From Limnoperna fortunei (taxonomy: Eukaryota; Mollusca; Bivalvia; Mytilida; Modiolidae), in NCBI GenBank assembly GCA_944474755.1, contig OX104115.1, positions 54,812,648-54,876,647 of the forward strand: a DNA stretch of 64,000 nt. The letters run 5' to 3'. This document shows, piece by piece, positions 12,361-23,700 of the stretch (positions within the stretch are counted from its first letter, which is position 1; each line of letters begins with the position of its first letter). Both the position numbers and the translations under genes were made by a program. The notes below the pieces were generated by a model. The model searched no databases, was not told the origin of the DNA, and saw only the letters and a program-made list of their open reading frames with translations.

Positions 12361-12776
12361 ATTGGATGTCTGCTTTACGTCCAGCGAGCAGTATTTCAGC
12401 TATATTTAGGACGGGAACAAGTTAACAAACAATAAATCAACGAAAATGGGGTTGGGATGGGTCACAGGGAATACAATTTTGACTGCCACTGGAAAAGTAT
12501 GGAGTTTTGGTAGGGCGGAAAATTTAGCCTTTTGTAGCGGCTACAATGAGCCTACTCTTTTTCGAAATCTACAAAAGGGGTGTTTATCGTGCAAGGAGCG
12601 TGGCACTCTCCAAATACGTTTCCCACTACGGTCCGCGGTCAGGCTTTCCGTATTATGACCTGACAACCCCCCAACGAGAGGGTCTCCTCTATCCGCCATC
12701 CGGGGACGCGCTGGGCTGCTCTGTGGGTCGAGCGAGCACTGGGAACCCTCCCAGTATGGTCCCAGGCAAGATCTGA
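12361..12776. repeat. Dispersed repeat shared with the 63 kb region
   Basis: Two blocks. 12363-12440 (CTTTACGTCCAGCGAGCAG and following) recurs in the same orientation near 63797-63870. 12600-12776 (GTCAGGCTTTCCGTATTATG and CTGTGGGTCGAGC as landmarks) recurs inverted near 63285-63450. The GC content is higher than in surrounding DNA. Two small frames here are not genes. Confidence 0.7.
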
Positions 12777-13937
12777 GAAAAATTTTAGCAATTTTTTTAA
12801 TTTAATTCATGCAGGAACTCATAGACAAAAATTTTACACATCTATTACCACTATTGAGTTAATCAAAACAAAACACAGTACTCAGCGTTGTACTTAATGT
12901 AGGGTACACAATCTGGTAACCTGCTAACCGGTACACATTTGCTACCGTTATACCTGAATATTCATCAGTTACGTACAAGTATAAATAAAAAGCGGAAAAG
13001 ATTTTACAAATATCCCAGTATCCAAACGTTTTGGATAATAAACATATAATACATTACAGCTCTCAATGTATTACTTAAGTAATTAACGATACGGATCTGA
13101 TCATTTGGATAGGGTAAATATCAAATGAAAGTTTTTTGGTGTGTTGGGGTCAAAGTTTCGAACCACAGATTTGTGAACGTGACATCTACATTTCTATTCT
13201 GATAGCGATGCCGTGATGTCTCATTTACAACACTTATATAATCGGTCCCCTTCACGATCTGTAAAGTTGACCAAAATCAGACACCATAACCGTTTTCAAA
13301 TAGGTTCCAATCTAGTTTTCGTTCCGAACGATACATGTCCAATTATGTCCTTTACATTTCTATTCTGATGTCTTGATGTATCCTCTACAACGCCTATATA
13401 GTCGGTCCCGCTACGATCTTAAATCATACATGTACATGTAGATCCCCTCCATTTGACATACGTTCAAGAATGAGCTTTCGTTCCTAACTTCAGATTTTTG
13501 AACATACACTTGACCTCCATATCTCCTTATACTGTAAATACAATACGGCTGGTTTCTACATTAAAACACACTGACTATAGTAAAATGTCGTATTAACATG
13601 TACAAATTTTAATGTAAAAAAATTCTCTTTCAGCATAGAAAAAAAACAATCGAAGATGTATTGGTTCACTTTTTGACTTTATGTCATTCGTTGGTCACGA
13701 GTACTACCTCCTCACTGATCGCCGGCTTGAATCCGGCTGTATATACATAATTTATTTACAAAAGATTTAAAATTTTATTTCCAAATTTAATTTATTTTTT
13801 TTCTCCAAACGATTTAAGGAATTTTCTGCTCTCGCTTGTCACTTGTTTAGTTCTTATGTTTTAAGTCGTACAAACCAAAGTTTTGGCGATTTATTGTTTT
13901 TGCCCCGTTTCTTATTCTTATTATTATTATTATTATT
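12777..13937. other. Non-coding stretch with a diverged direct duplication
   Basis: About 80 bp around 13185-13265 is repeated with changes at 13348-13425 (ACATTTCTATTCTGAT and TATATA-TCGGTCCC landmarks). No gene seen. Confidence 0.45.
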
Positions 13938-15165
13938 AGCTCACCTGGACTGGTCCATGTGAGCTTTTGCCGTCACTTGGCGTCCGTCGTCCGTCGTAAC
14001 CTTTTTCAAAAATCTTCTCCTCTGAAACCACTGGGCCAATTTTTTTCAAACTTGGCCACAATCATCCTTTGGGTTCCTAGTTTCAAGTTTGTACCCAAGG
14101 TGTTGATAAACAGACAAAAATAGAACAGTTATTGCCCTTTAATGACGATTTTTGACAAAATTCTCGGTATTTACAATATAAATTGAAAACTATAAGAGGT
14201 AGAGTGAAACTGTAAATGGCAAAAATGATCAGCAATATAAGCCCTACAATTCACTTATATGTCTGAAATTGTCAGATGATTCCTTATATGAGTTATTTCC
14301 CTTATATATAAATGACAATTTTTTTATGAAATTTTCCCTTTTTGTCCCGTAACTTAAAAACTATAACAGCTAGAATAAAACTGTCAATAGCAAAAATGAT
14401 CACCAATACAAGCCCTACAATTTACTGTAATTAGTCTGAAATTGTAAGATGACTCCTTATAGGAGTTATTGCCCTTAAATGGCAATTTTTTATGAAATTT
14501 TCCGTTTTGTCCTGTAACTTGAAAACTATAGCAGCTAGACTGAAACTGTAAATTGCACTAATGATCAACAATAAAGGCCCTACAATTAACTTGATTGGTC
14601 TGAAATTGTCAGACAAATCCTTATATTAGTTATTACCCATAAATGGCTATTTTTATGAAATTTTCTGTTTTTGTCCTGTAACTTAAAAACTGTTACAGCT
14701 AGAGTGAAACTGTTAATAGCAAAAATAATCAGCAATGCAAGCCCTACAATTACCATATAACTCTGAAATTGTTAGATGACTTCTTATAGGAGTTATTGCC
14801 CTTAAATTGCAATTTTTTTATGAAATTTTCCGTTTTTGTTCTGTAACTTAAAAACCATAACATCTAGAGTAAAATTATACAAAGCACAAATGATCAGCAA
14901 TAAAAGCCCTACAATTCACTTAATTGGTCTGAAATTGTCAGATGACTCCTTATAGAGGTTATTGCCCTTAAATGACAAACACAATCAGCACTGGTTATTA
15001 TTCCACTTCTAAGACATGAACTTGTCCGAAGGATTACATGAAAACGCTTTGACCGGTCAATTTGAGGATCACTCAAAGGGGTGCACGTAACATTTAAAAG
15101 GTTCAAGATGGCCGCCGTTGAAAAAACTAGAGTAAAAACACCTGTGAGCGATGCTCACCATTGAT
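13938..15165. mobile_element. Hairpin-ended repeat element with about 170-bp internal tandem repeats
   Basis: Begins with a hairpin (AGCTCACCTGGAC / GTCCATGTGAGCT) followed by GCGTCCGTCGTCCGTCG, a start seen in many molluscan repeats. From about 14100 to 14990 a unit of about 170 bp recurs five to six times (landmarks: TTATTGCCCTTAAATG, TGAAATTTTCCGTTTT, AAGCCCTACAAT, CTGAAATTGTCAGATGA). It ends near a second hairpin, GTGAGCGATGCTCAC, at about 15144-15158. Non-coding and probably a non-autonomous DNA element. Confidence 0.65.
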
Positions 15166-15166
15166 A

Positions 15167-16579
15167 CCCCCCGCTTCACAATTACTTTGAAAATTCAGGT
15201 GTTCTTAATTATGAAATTGAAACTTTATCTAGTTAAACGTGAAGGCGAAATTGCAGATAATACATGTAACCCTCCCCAATCCCCCAAAGAATGGCATCCC
15301 CTATGTCAATGACAAAGTCCATGTTTTTTTATGGCAAACCTCCAATAATATTCTGATAAAAATGTTTAATATCCAATGCACAATGGCAATATGTGACCAA
15401 GATTCTGTATAAGTTTCAACAAATTCCATTCAGTGGTGTAGGAGGAATTGTAAATAAAAGATGGGTAACCCATTATGTCCATTACAAACTCCATGTTTTT
15501 CTATGGGAAACCCCAAATATCATTCCGATCAAAATGTTAAATATCTCCTGCACAATGGCACTATGTAACATGGATTCTGTGTAAGTTTCAACAAATTCCA
15601 TTCAGTGGTGTAGGAATGAGTTTCACATAAGAGCTGGGTATCCCTTATGTCCATGACAAAGTCCATGTTTTTCTATGGAAAACCCCAAATATAATTCCAA
15701 TCGAAATGTTATATATCTAGTGCACAGTGGCAATATGTGACAACATTCTGTGTAAGTTTAATCAAATTCCATTTAGTGGTGTAGGAGGAGTCGCACATAA
15801 GAAATGGGTATCCCCTTTTGTCAATGACAGTCCATGTTGTTCTATGGGAAACCCCAAATATCATTCCGATCAAAATAATAAATATCTCCTGCACAATGGC
15901 ACTATGTGACAAGGATTCTGTGTAAGTTTCAACAAATTCCATTCAGTGGTGTAGGAGGAGTTGCACATAAGACATGAGGACCCCCTTAGGTCAATGACAA
16001 TGTCCATGTTTTTCTATGGGAAACCCCAAATATCGATCTGATCAAAATGTTTAATATCTCCTGCACAATGGCACTATGTGACAAGGATGCTGTGTAAGTT
16101 TCTTTAAATTCCATTCAGTGGTGTAGGAGGAGTTGCACATAAGAGATGAGGCCCCCCTTAGGTCAATGACAATGTCCATGTTTTTCTATGGGAAACCCCA
16201 AATATCGATCCGATCAAAATGTTTAATATCTCCTGCACAATGGCACTATGTGACAAGCATTCTGTGTAAGTTTCATTAAATTCCATTCAGTGGTGTAGGA
16301 GGAGTTGCACATAAGAGATAGGGACCCCTTTAGGTCAATGACAAAGTCCATGTTTTTCTATGGGAAACCCCAAATATCATTCCGATCAAAATGTTAATTA
16401 TCTCCTGCACAATGGCACTAAGAGACAAAGATTCTTTGTATGTTTCATCAAATTCCTTTCAGTGGTGTAGGAGGAGTTGCAAATAATAGAAAGTGTAACG
16501 GACGGACGGACGGACGGACGGAAGGACGGACGGACACCATGAACACTATATATCCCCCGCTTTTCAAGCGGGGGGTATA
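15167..16579. mobile_element. TIR element with 178-bp-class internal tandem repeats
   Basis: The left end ATACCCCCCGCTT and right end AAGCGGGGGGTAT are 13-bp inverted repeats. The right end also forms its own hairpin (CCCCCGCTT / AAGCGGGGG). The interior holds about seven copies of a unit of roughly 175-180 bp with landmarks GTCCATGTTTTTCTATGGG, CCTGCACAATGGCACTATG and TTCAGTGGTGTAGGAGGAG. A (GGAC)n run lies at 16500-16530. No transposase. Antisense and sense frames in the repeats are chance. Confidence 0.75.
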
Positions 16580-17400
16580 AAAACGGTACATTTCTTAGAT
16601 CTCGGGGATGACCAGAGCGATTTCAATGACAATTGGTACACTGATACAGTTAACTATCCTGAGCATTTGTACTATAGAAAATTTGACGCGAATGTCGCCA
16701 TTTTGTAATGGCAGCCATTTTACCACACCCCCTAAAATTCTTTTAAGACATGAATTTGTCCGCACGATTATGTTTAAAAGCTTAGACCGATCAATTTGAA
16801 ACTTGGCTAGGATATGGAGGGTCACTAAGAGGTGTGCAATCAACTTTTAAAATTTTCAAGATTGCCGCGTTTTCAAAATGGCCGCCGTGGAAAATAAAAA
16901 GTACATATCTCAGATCTCGGTGATGGCTTGACAATGAAAATTAATACACTGATACAGTGGACTTTCCTGAGCATTTTTTACGAGAAAAAAAAACTGATGC
17001 GCATGGTGCCATTTTACCACACCCCCCCCCCCCCCAAAAAAAAAAAATAAATAAATAAATTAAAAAAATCTTCTACTGTTAAGACATGAATTTGTCCGCA
17101 CAATTACGTTAAAACGCTTTGACGGATCAATTTGAAACTTGATGAGGTTATAGAGGATCACTCAAAGGAGTGCAATCAACTTTTCAAATTTTTAAGATGG
17201 CCGCCATTTTCAAATTGTCCGCCGTTGAAAATAAAAGTACATTTCTCAGATCTTGGTGATGGCTTGACGGATTTCAATGAAAATTGGCACACTGATACAG
17301 TTGAATATCCTGTGCATTTTTATTAAAACCAATTTGAAGCGAACGCCGTCATTTTGTAAAGGCGGCCATCTTTCCACACTCCCTAAAAAAGTCAATTTTG
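16580..17400. repeat. Diverged repeat block of about 300-bp units
   Basis: Three related units start near 16595, 16910 and 17225 (landmarks: CAGATCTCGGTGATGGCTTGA, ACTGATACAGTT, GACATGAATTTGTCCGCAC). An A-rich and C-rich run sits at about 17018-17070. The text before 15143 (GGCCGCCGTTGAAAA) resembles this block, so the TIR element at 15167-16579 may be inserted into it. Confidence 0.55.
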
Positions 17401-17576
17401 TCCGATTTCAACGAAATTTGATTTCTAGGCATATTTTAATGGACTGATTTGAAATACTTTCCATGGGGATTTTAAGGCGACTTCTGTGTTGGCATCCCAG
17501 CACAAAAATCTTTTTATTTTGTTTGAATGCATCTTTCTCCTTCCAGTCCAGGAATATTTTATATCTCAATTTGACA

Positions 17577-17850
17577 TTGGGCGTCCGGTGGCCGAAGGGT
17601 TAAGGTCGTTAGTCATCTACTATTGATCACGTGGTCTGTAAACACTGAGGTTGCGGGTTCGAGTCTCACTGTGGGCAGGGTGTACTCGACACCTATCTTA
17701 ATTGACAAGGATTACCAGTGTTCCTACCGCAGGTCGGGGTGTTCTCTCCAGGTACTCCGGCTTCCGTCCCCAATAAAAAACGAACGCCATGATAAAGCTG
17801 AAAAATTGCTGAAAGTAGCGTTAAACACCATTTAGAAAAACAAATAAAAT
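17577..17850 (+). mobile_element. tRNA-derived SINE, plus strand
   Basis: A box GTGGCCGAAGGG and B box GGGTTCGAGTCTC lie within the head, followed by the core CTACCGCAGGTCGGGG, then GCTGAAAAATTGCTGAAAGT and the GCGTTAAACACCATTT tail. It is the best-preserved head among the copies. Confidence 0.88.
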
Positions 17851-18630
17851 CATGTTGAAAATGATTAAAATAATTTAAAACTGTCGTTTTGTCGTGTCCA
17901 GGTAATATTTAATCAATTTGTACCAGTTTTCGATAACATGACTATAAAGCGCTTAGGTGATATTTTAGAACAATCTTGTAAACAACCACAATTCCTAAAG
18001 TTTAACACAAAACCAATGACGAGCGACACGAACCCCACTTAAAACCATGGTTAAACTCAGTTTCTCCAAAACAGATAACTAGTTCCTATCCAATATATGG
18101 AATCAGTCGATTGTTAAATGATTAGTCTTTAATGCATAGAAATCATCATGACTTTCAACGTACAGCGTTTCTGGTAGGTTTTTGTATATTTGTTTTTCGC
18201 TGTATTTGTTTGTCTACATCCGTATTTGCAATTTTCCCTGGACTTTCGCCTCTTTTTAACGGTCGAGTTTCTTGGTTTCAATAGTTGTAAGATCTATGAA
18301 TATCTTATATGTACCTTTTGTACGAATCTTCATTCTTGACTGGCTTCACAAGGCGACTCCGTATTTTATGCAAGAGGTATATTTTAAGAGTTAGTGTTCT
18401 TATCGACATTGAAACACAGAGAATAAAAATCAGTAATATATATTCATTTCAGAGGCAATTGCTGACCTGATACAAGATAAACTAAGATAGTATATTTTAT
18501 ATATGGACTCCCGCTACGCACTCGCCCCTTATAAAATTGTCTAACCCCGTAAATCTTGTGTAAATCAGCAACTGCCTTTGTAACTAATAATATGAACTAA
18601 GAAGAATAAATGAACACCATACATGTTTTT
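17851..18630. other. Non-coding stretch, nothing firmly recognised
   Basis: No supported gene. An acceptor-like sequence at about 18453 opens a short frame (AIADLIQDKLR then stop) that I could not connect to any neighbour. Confidence 0.35.
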
Positions 18631-20145
18631 GTTTTTGTTTTAAACATGCTTTATTCAGAAATAAATCTGAAATGGATTGGATAGCAGGCAATGCCTATAT
18701 ATATCCTCTCCATTTAGGCAACATTCAACAGGTGGAATAATATATCAACAAATATAAAAATATACTATGTACAATTGTATCAATAATTGTGTAGCAAGAA
18801 AGACAACTCTAGTATTATCAATGGTGCAAAATTAAAAGAAAACATGAACTAAATATTGAGTTATCTTATGGAAAATTAAATAATTATTATCACAATAGTT
18901 GCCTATTCTGTATTTTAGTTTACTTCTAACAGTCTGGGTTTTGAATAGAATAGTTTATATTATTTTAAGTATATCATGAATGTGGAGGAAAAAGTTGCTA
19001 GCTTCATTCCTTAGTTGACAAAGGTGCATATTTTCTTTTCTATTGCATGTGTTAAAACATTCAAGTGCCTTTATTTGGTCTGAGTTTAAACGTTTTTAAA
19101 ACACACCAACAGAGGGACTGGACTTTGTTGATGTTGGTAAGTTATTCCAAGAATTTATTGTGCTTGGTAAGATGCAAATAGTCACTAGATATTTGTTGGC
19201 GTAGGTTATAATTATGTAGGTTATCAACAAAGGGTTGTACTATATGAGATAAATAATCAGGAACAATGCCATTTATTATTTTAAACATGAGAACAAGTTA
19301 ATGATTTTCCCTACGCTTATGTAAGTGTTCCCAGCCAAATTCCTCGTATTATTTTGATTTTGAGGAGCTGACACGGAGACCCGTAATGATCCTTGCGTCT
19401 TCAACCTGTACACACTCAAATAGATTTGCTTCATATAGAGTATAGTTGTTCCATACTATATCACAATATTCCAAAACTGGCTGAATGAAAGAGAGATATA
19501 TTTTGATGAGTGCTTTTCCTGTCACCTGATATTTTGTAAAATTTTGTGTCGATCAGATGCCTTTTTATAATTTTTTTTATGTGGCTACTCCATTTTGCAT
19601 TACTTTTGAAGTCAAGACCTAAATGTGTATGAACAAGTACATTCTTCACTTGGTTATCTGGGCTTCCAAAGAAGACAGAATGGTTTGCCACTTCCGTACG
19701 TGAAAACAGTAAGGATTCAGTCTTTGAAGAATTAAATTTGAAAGCCCAACTATATATATGTGTTAAGTCTGATGATAGTTATTCAGCAGCTTATACATAA
19801 TTTTGATTGTTTATAATAACAAAGAGAGATGTATCCCCCGTAAAAAGCTTAATGCTACAATTCTCTCCATCCATAATGTCGTTGATATAGATAAGAAATA
19901 AAAAAGGTCCTAGAAATGAACCTTGGGGTACACCAGCATCAATTACCCCCCCCCCCCCCAAATAAACCTAATCCTTCAAAAACTACCTTCTGCTGTCTAT
20001 CTTGTAAAACATGTAGTAAATCCTCATATATACCAATTTTTGTAATTTATATAATAAACCCTTGTGCCAAACTCTATCAAAAGCCTTTGAGATATCACAC
20101 AAGACAAATCTCACATCTTTTCCTACATCTGCCTGTTTTTTACAG
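18630..20145 (-). mobile_element. Decayed non-LTR retrotransposon (CR1/Jockey-like), 3' part
   Basis: Minus-strand reverse-transcriptase pieces in order: FVLCDISKAFDRVWHKGLLY (about 20095-20035), then AGVPQGSFLGPFLFLIYIND (about 19945-19880), then a changed active-site region (FTGDTS where FADDTS is expected), then HLGLDFKSNAKWSSHI (about 19630-19570). Frameshifts and stops separate the pieces and the catalytic aspartates are damaged, so the copy is dead. The 5' part and endonuclease are absent. The 3' end is probably near 18640. Confidence 0.85.
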
Positions 20146-20244
20146 CATAGATGACCAATGCGATGATTCATCAGTACACGCGGAAAACGGGATTGGCAAG
20201 GTACCATCCTCAGTGCATGTCCAGAACGAAAACAATGGAATGAG
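20146..20244 (+). CDS. Candidate upstream exon of the MIEAP-like gene
   Basis: A 99-nt interval with a good acceptor (TTTTTTACAG) and donor (AG|gttggt), open in the frame that is phase 2 at both ends like all following exons. It would encode 33 acidic, polar residues (starting IDDQCDDSSVH, ending NENNGM). The acceptor abuts the end of the retrotransposon remnant, which is odd for an old exon. It is the weakest exon proposed for this gene. Confidence 0.3.
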
Positions 20245-20367
20245 GTTGGTAAAATTTGCAGCTGCAGACAATTTGAACAATTGATTTAATTTGGTTCAGA
20301 AACAAATATGTGATTTAAAATATGTACCTTAACTGTTGGAGTTCAAACCAGTGAGTGCTTTTGCTTT

Positions 20368-20432
20368 CTCCCCTATAAAACCAGGCTATAGCAGAAATGT
20401 CGCTGAAAGTTGCATAAAACGTCGTCAAATAA
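20368..20432 (+). mobile_element. Possible SINE tail fragment
   Basis: Resembles the 3' part of the SINE family (CCTATAAAACCAGG, GCTGAAAGTTGC, then an AAACGTCGTCAAA-like tail), diverged and headless. Confidence 0.3.
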
Positions 20433-20672
20433 TCGACATTTAAAACGCAGTTAAATTAACCAAACTAATAATACAGCCGATTTGCCGGGATACATGTAGT
20501 TACATGTACTCTTTTTCAAACCAATATAGTTACTTTATATGCAATACATGTAAATATAAAAGACTAGCAATACGTTTTTTTCTTACGGAATCTAAGTGTT
20601 TTGCATTAATGAAATTTCTAATATTCATGCTAATGCATTTAGTGAAATTTTCAAGATCTGACACTATTTCAG

Positions 20673-20765
20673 CCCAAGTCAGAACGATGTACAGAGAGAT
20701 GAAATCCCAGAAAAAGATATTTCGGATGATAAATCAGCTTTAGGAGAAACTTCGGTAATATCAAA
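20673..20765 (+). CDS. MIEAP-like gene: 31-codon polar exon
   Basis: 93 nt, acceptor CACTATTTCAG, donor AAA|gtaagta, phase 2 to phase 2. Encodes an acidic, hydrophilic stretch (PSQNDVQRDE, EKDISDD, GETSVISK) with no coiled-coil pattern. It probably lies before the coiled coil. Same length and phase as the array exons but no sequence likeness to them. Confidence 0.55.
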
Positions 20766-23700
20766 GTAAGTATAATCAGTCTTATGTAACATAAAATATT
20801 TATAATATATATTGTAGTGTTTGTGTGGGTGTAAGGTTTTGTTTAAGGCCAAGTAAGCAATTTTATCATGTGAATAATACCGAGAATCTGACAGCGACGG
20901 GCAGTCCCATCTTTGTAGCAAGTCCCTATTTATTATGTAGCTCTTTCTTTTATCTTTGCTTTGTTCGACTAAAAAATATATCTACGGTATCCCGTGCGCA
21001 CAGATCAAGCTAACAAAATTGGCAATTTTCTACTACTAAGATTAACTAATGATCAAATTAATATTGACTGTAAAAATCGCAAATGAACACATATACATTT
21101 GGAAGTATTAGTTTTCGATGACCTAATATATACTTGCTTATCACGTTTTTTTAATAGTTATTTTTTTTTGCATTTTTAATTCCTTTTTAAAGTTCAGATC
21201 TGATACTAGCCCGTATCAGCCCTGGACTTTTAAGAACGCCATCCAATATGAACATTTTACTTACAAATCGTATGGGACACTAGCCTTACTGGTCGAAAGT
21301 AAGAACTTTTTTATATGTTTTCTGCTCTGCAATAATTGTTACAGGACATAAAAGCTGTAATGATGACAGATTTAAAGGTTTCATAATCAGTGAGTATCGT
21401 ATACAGCTTTATATTATTTCGAGTTATTTAATTTCAACGACCTAAGCAAGTTTATTTTTTAGTTAAAATTAAATAACGAGAGATGATATCATGCGATATA
21501 CAATTCTCACGATTTGAGAAACCTATTTCTCTTATGAGGAAAGGAAAACTGTAATTTGCGTGGCTAATTGTGTAGCGCGGGACATCTTTTTTCGCCAAGG
21601 ACTGTCACTATGTATTTTTCATATCTCTTGTTCGTATTACATCGTTGCCCATTGTATACGACTTTTTCAGAGTCGCGCGAGAAATAGATAAATAAGGACG
21701 ATCATAAAAGAAACTTTTGTTTATGAGTTTAATACTATATTGAAATTTCAGCAACTTTTAACAATAAGACACGTTTCAGTATGCAAATAATGCCCATAAA
21801 TTAACAGATAAAAAATGTTGACGGCATAAAAATTATTAAAGATAGTTTTGTTTTTGGCATTATAATACTGTTTCAAGAAATCCATCATCAATGGAAACAA
21901 GACAATATGAAAGCAATAGGAAACATTTTAATTGTAAAAAAGTATTTTAAAAATTGTGAAAGTGAATTCTATTGTACATGTACAATCATTCTTCTACGCA
22001 ACGAACGCATTAAAATATTTTCTATGGCGTATCATTGACGGAAAAAGGTTTTTCGTTGTCATAAATTGTGGAATAATATTCATTAAGTATTTTTAGTTTC
22101 AAATATGCGTAAGCTTATAAGGAAAATATGTTCTTACTAATGAGACAACATGGTATCTATTTTTAGCTGGTTGAGATATCATTTTCTTCCGTAAATCGCC
22201 GATTTCTGGTACAGATGACCCAGTACAGATGAGCTCACGCGCACACATCTGTACTTGCTGCGTCATCCAATCAAAACGCCAGAAACAAGAACGTTGTTAT
22301 GGAAGCATAACAACGTTCTTCTATGACGTTCTTGTTTCCGGCGTTCTGATTGGATGTCAGAGACAATGGAGTATAAAACAATCGGGAGTCTATAGGATAT
22401 AGCAATGTGAAAGTTGTTGGTTTACGGAAGAAATAGGTACTTTCATGCGTTTTTGGGAAAGCCCGTGTGAACTTTCACTCGTGATAGACATTTTTATGTC
22501 TTTTGGCTCGTTTCGCTGCGCTCCACTCTCGAAAAGACATAAAATTTTTATCACTCGTGGAAGATCAACCGGTCTTTCCCAAAAACGTATGAAAGAACCT
22601 ATTAGTCTCCACCCGTGGGTGAGATAAGAATTTTACGCTTATTTTCCCGTAAAAAGTATTGTGACGTCAACTGTCAGTTCAGCAATAAAAATCATAAAAT
22701 ATTTGCTTCAGTTGTGTTGTTTGAGCAGAAAACAACTTATCTGAGCTACCATGACCCAATTTATGCCACAATATGATAACGGTACACATTAAAACAAACA
22801 CGTTGACGCAACGAATGGAGATTACTTTCGGGGTAGATAACTCTATTTGTTGACATCTTCCAACAACAGCACCGGATTTTTTAAATCTTGTTACTGAGAA
22901 AAAGAATCAAACACCGTTGGTGGGGCAAGACGAGAAATTCTTAAACACCCGCGTGAAAGATTTCTTTAGGTCTTCAGAAATCTGTTCACTTGGGTGTCTG
23001 AGATTTTCCCGTCTTGCCCTCCCACCTGTGTTAGATAATTTATAGCTCTTCCGGCGAGTTATTATCTTTCCACCACTTATCTCGCCACGGCAAGTTACTT
23101 GTCTCGCGACGGCGAGTTACTATCTGGCCACGACGAGTTATTTATCTGGCCACGGCGAGTTACTATCTCTCCAAGGCGAGTTACCGTTCTCGGCGTGGTA
23201 AGATACTTTTGACCTTTGAAAGTTTATACTGTAAAGGCAATTGTTATGTCGTAATTATTTCTGGTTTTGATAGTTTAAATAGTACTCTTTTATTTCTTTA
23301 AAAAGTTAAATCGTGTTACTTATTAGATTATGTTGATATACCCTGCATATAAGTTGGGGTAAAAAGGTGTTTCACATTATCTGTCTGTCCATGATACTTT
23401 ATACAATGACAGGTCATCATGTGTAAACTTCTCTATAGATCTATGAGATGTTCCGGGTGACCAAAATACTACATGTGCTCAATTCGAGTTCTAAAATGCC
23501 TCTAGTTTTTGTATTGTTTTAATTCTGTATCAAGTTAGTGGGAGATTTGGTTTAACATCTGGTTGATGAAATTGAACTACAATCCCGACAGTTTTATGTC
23601 AGCAAACAAGAGTGGATGCTAAAGTATGTCTCGTCTGCCCCAACAGTCAGAATTCAACGTACTGGTTATCTAGGTACATGCATCCAATATAAATATTATT

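Noticed and set aside
12446..12776. Two overlapping plus-strand frames
   Set aside because: Fall inside a dispersed repeat with an inverted copy at 63 kb.
15393..15942. Frames on both strands in the 15-16 kb repeats
   Set aside because: Arise from tandem non-coding units of a TIR element.
18453..18492. Acceptor followed by a short frame ending in a stop
   Set aside because: Could not be joined to any exon in frame; too short to call.
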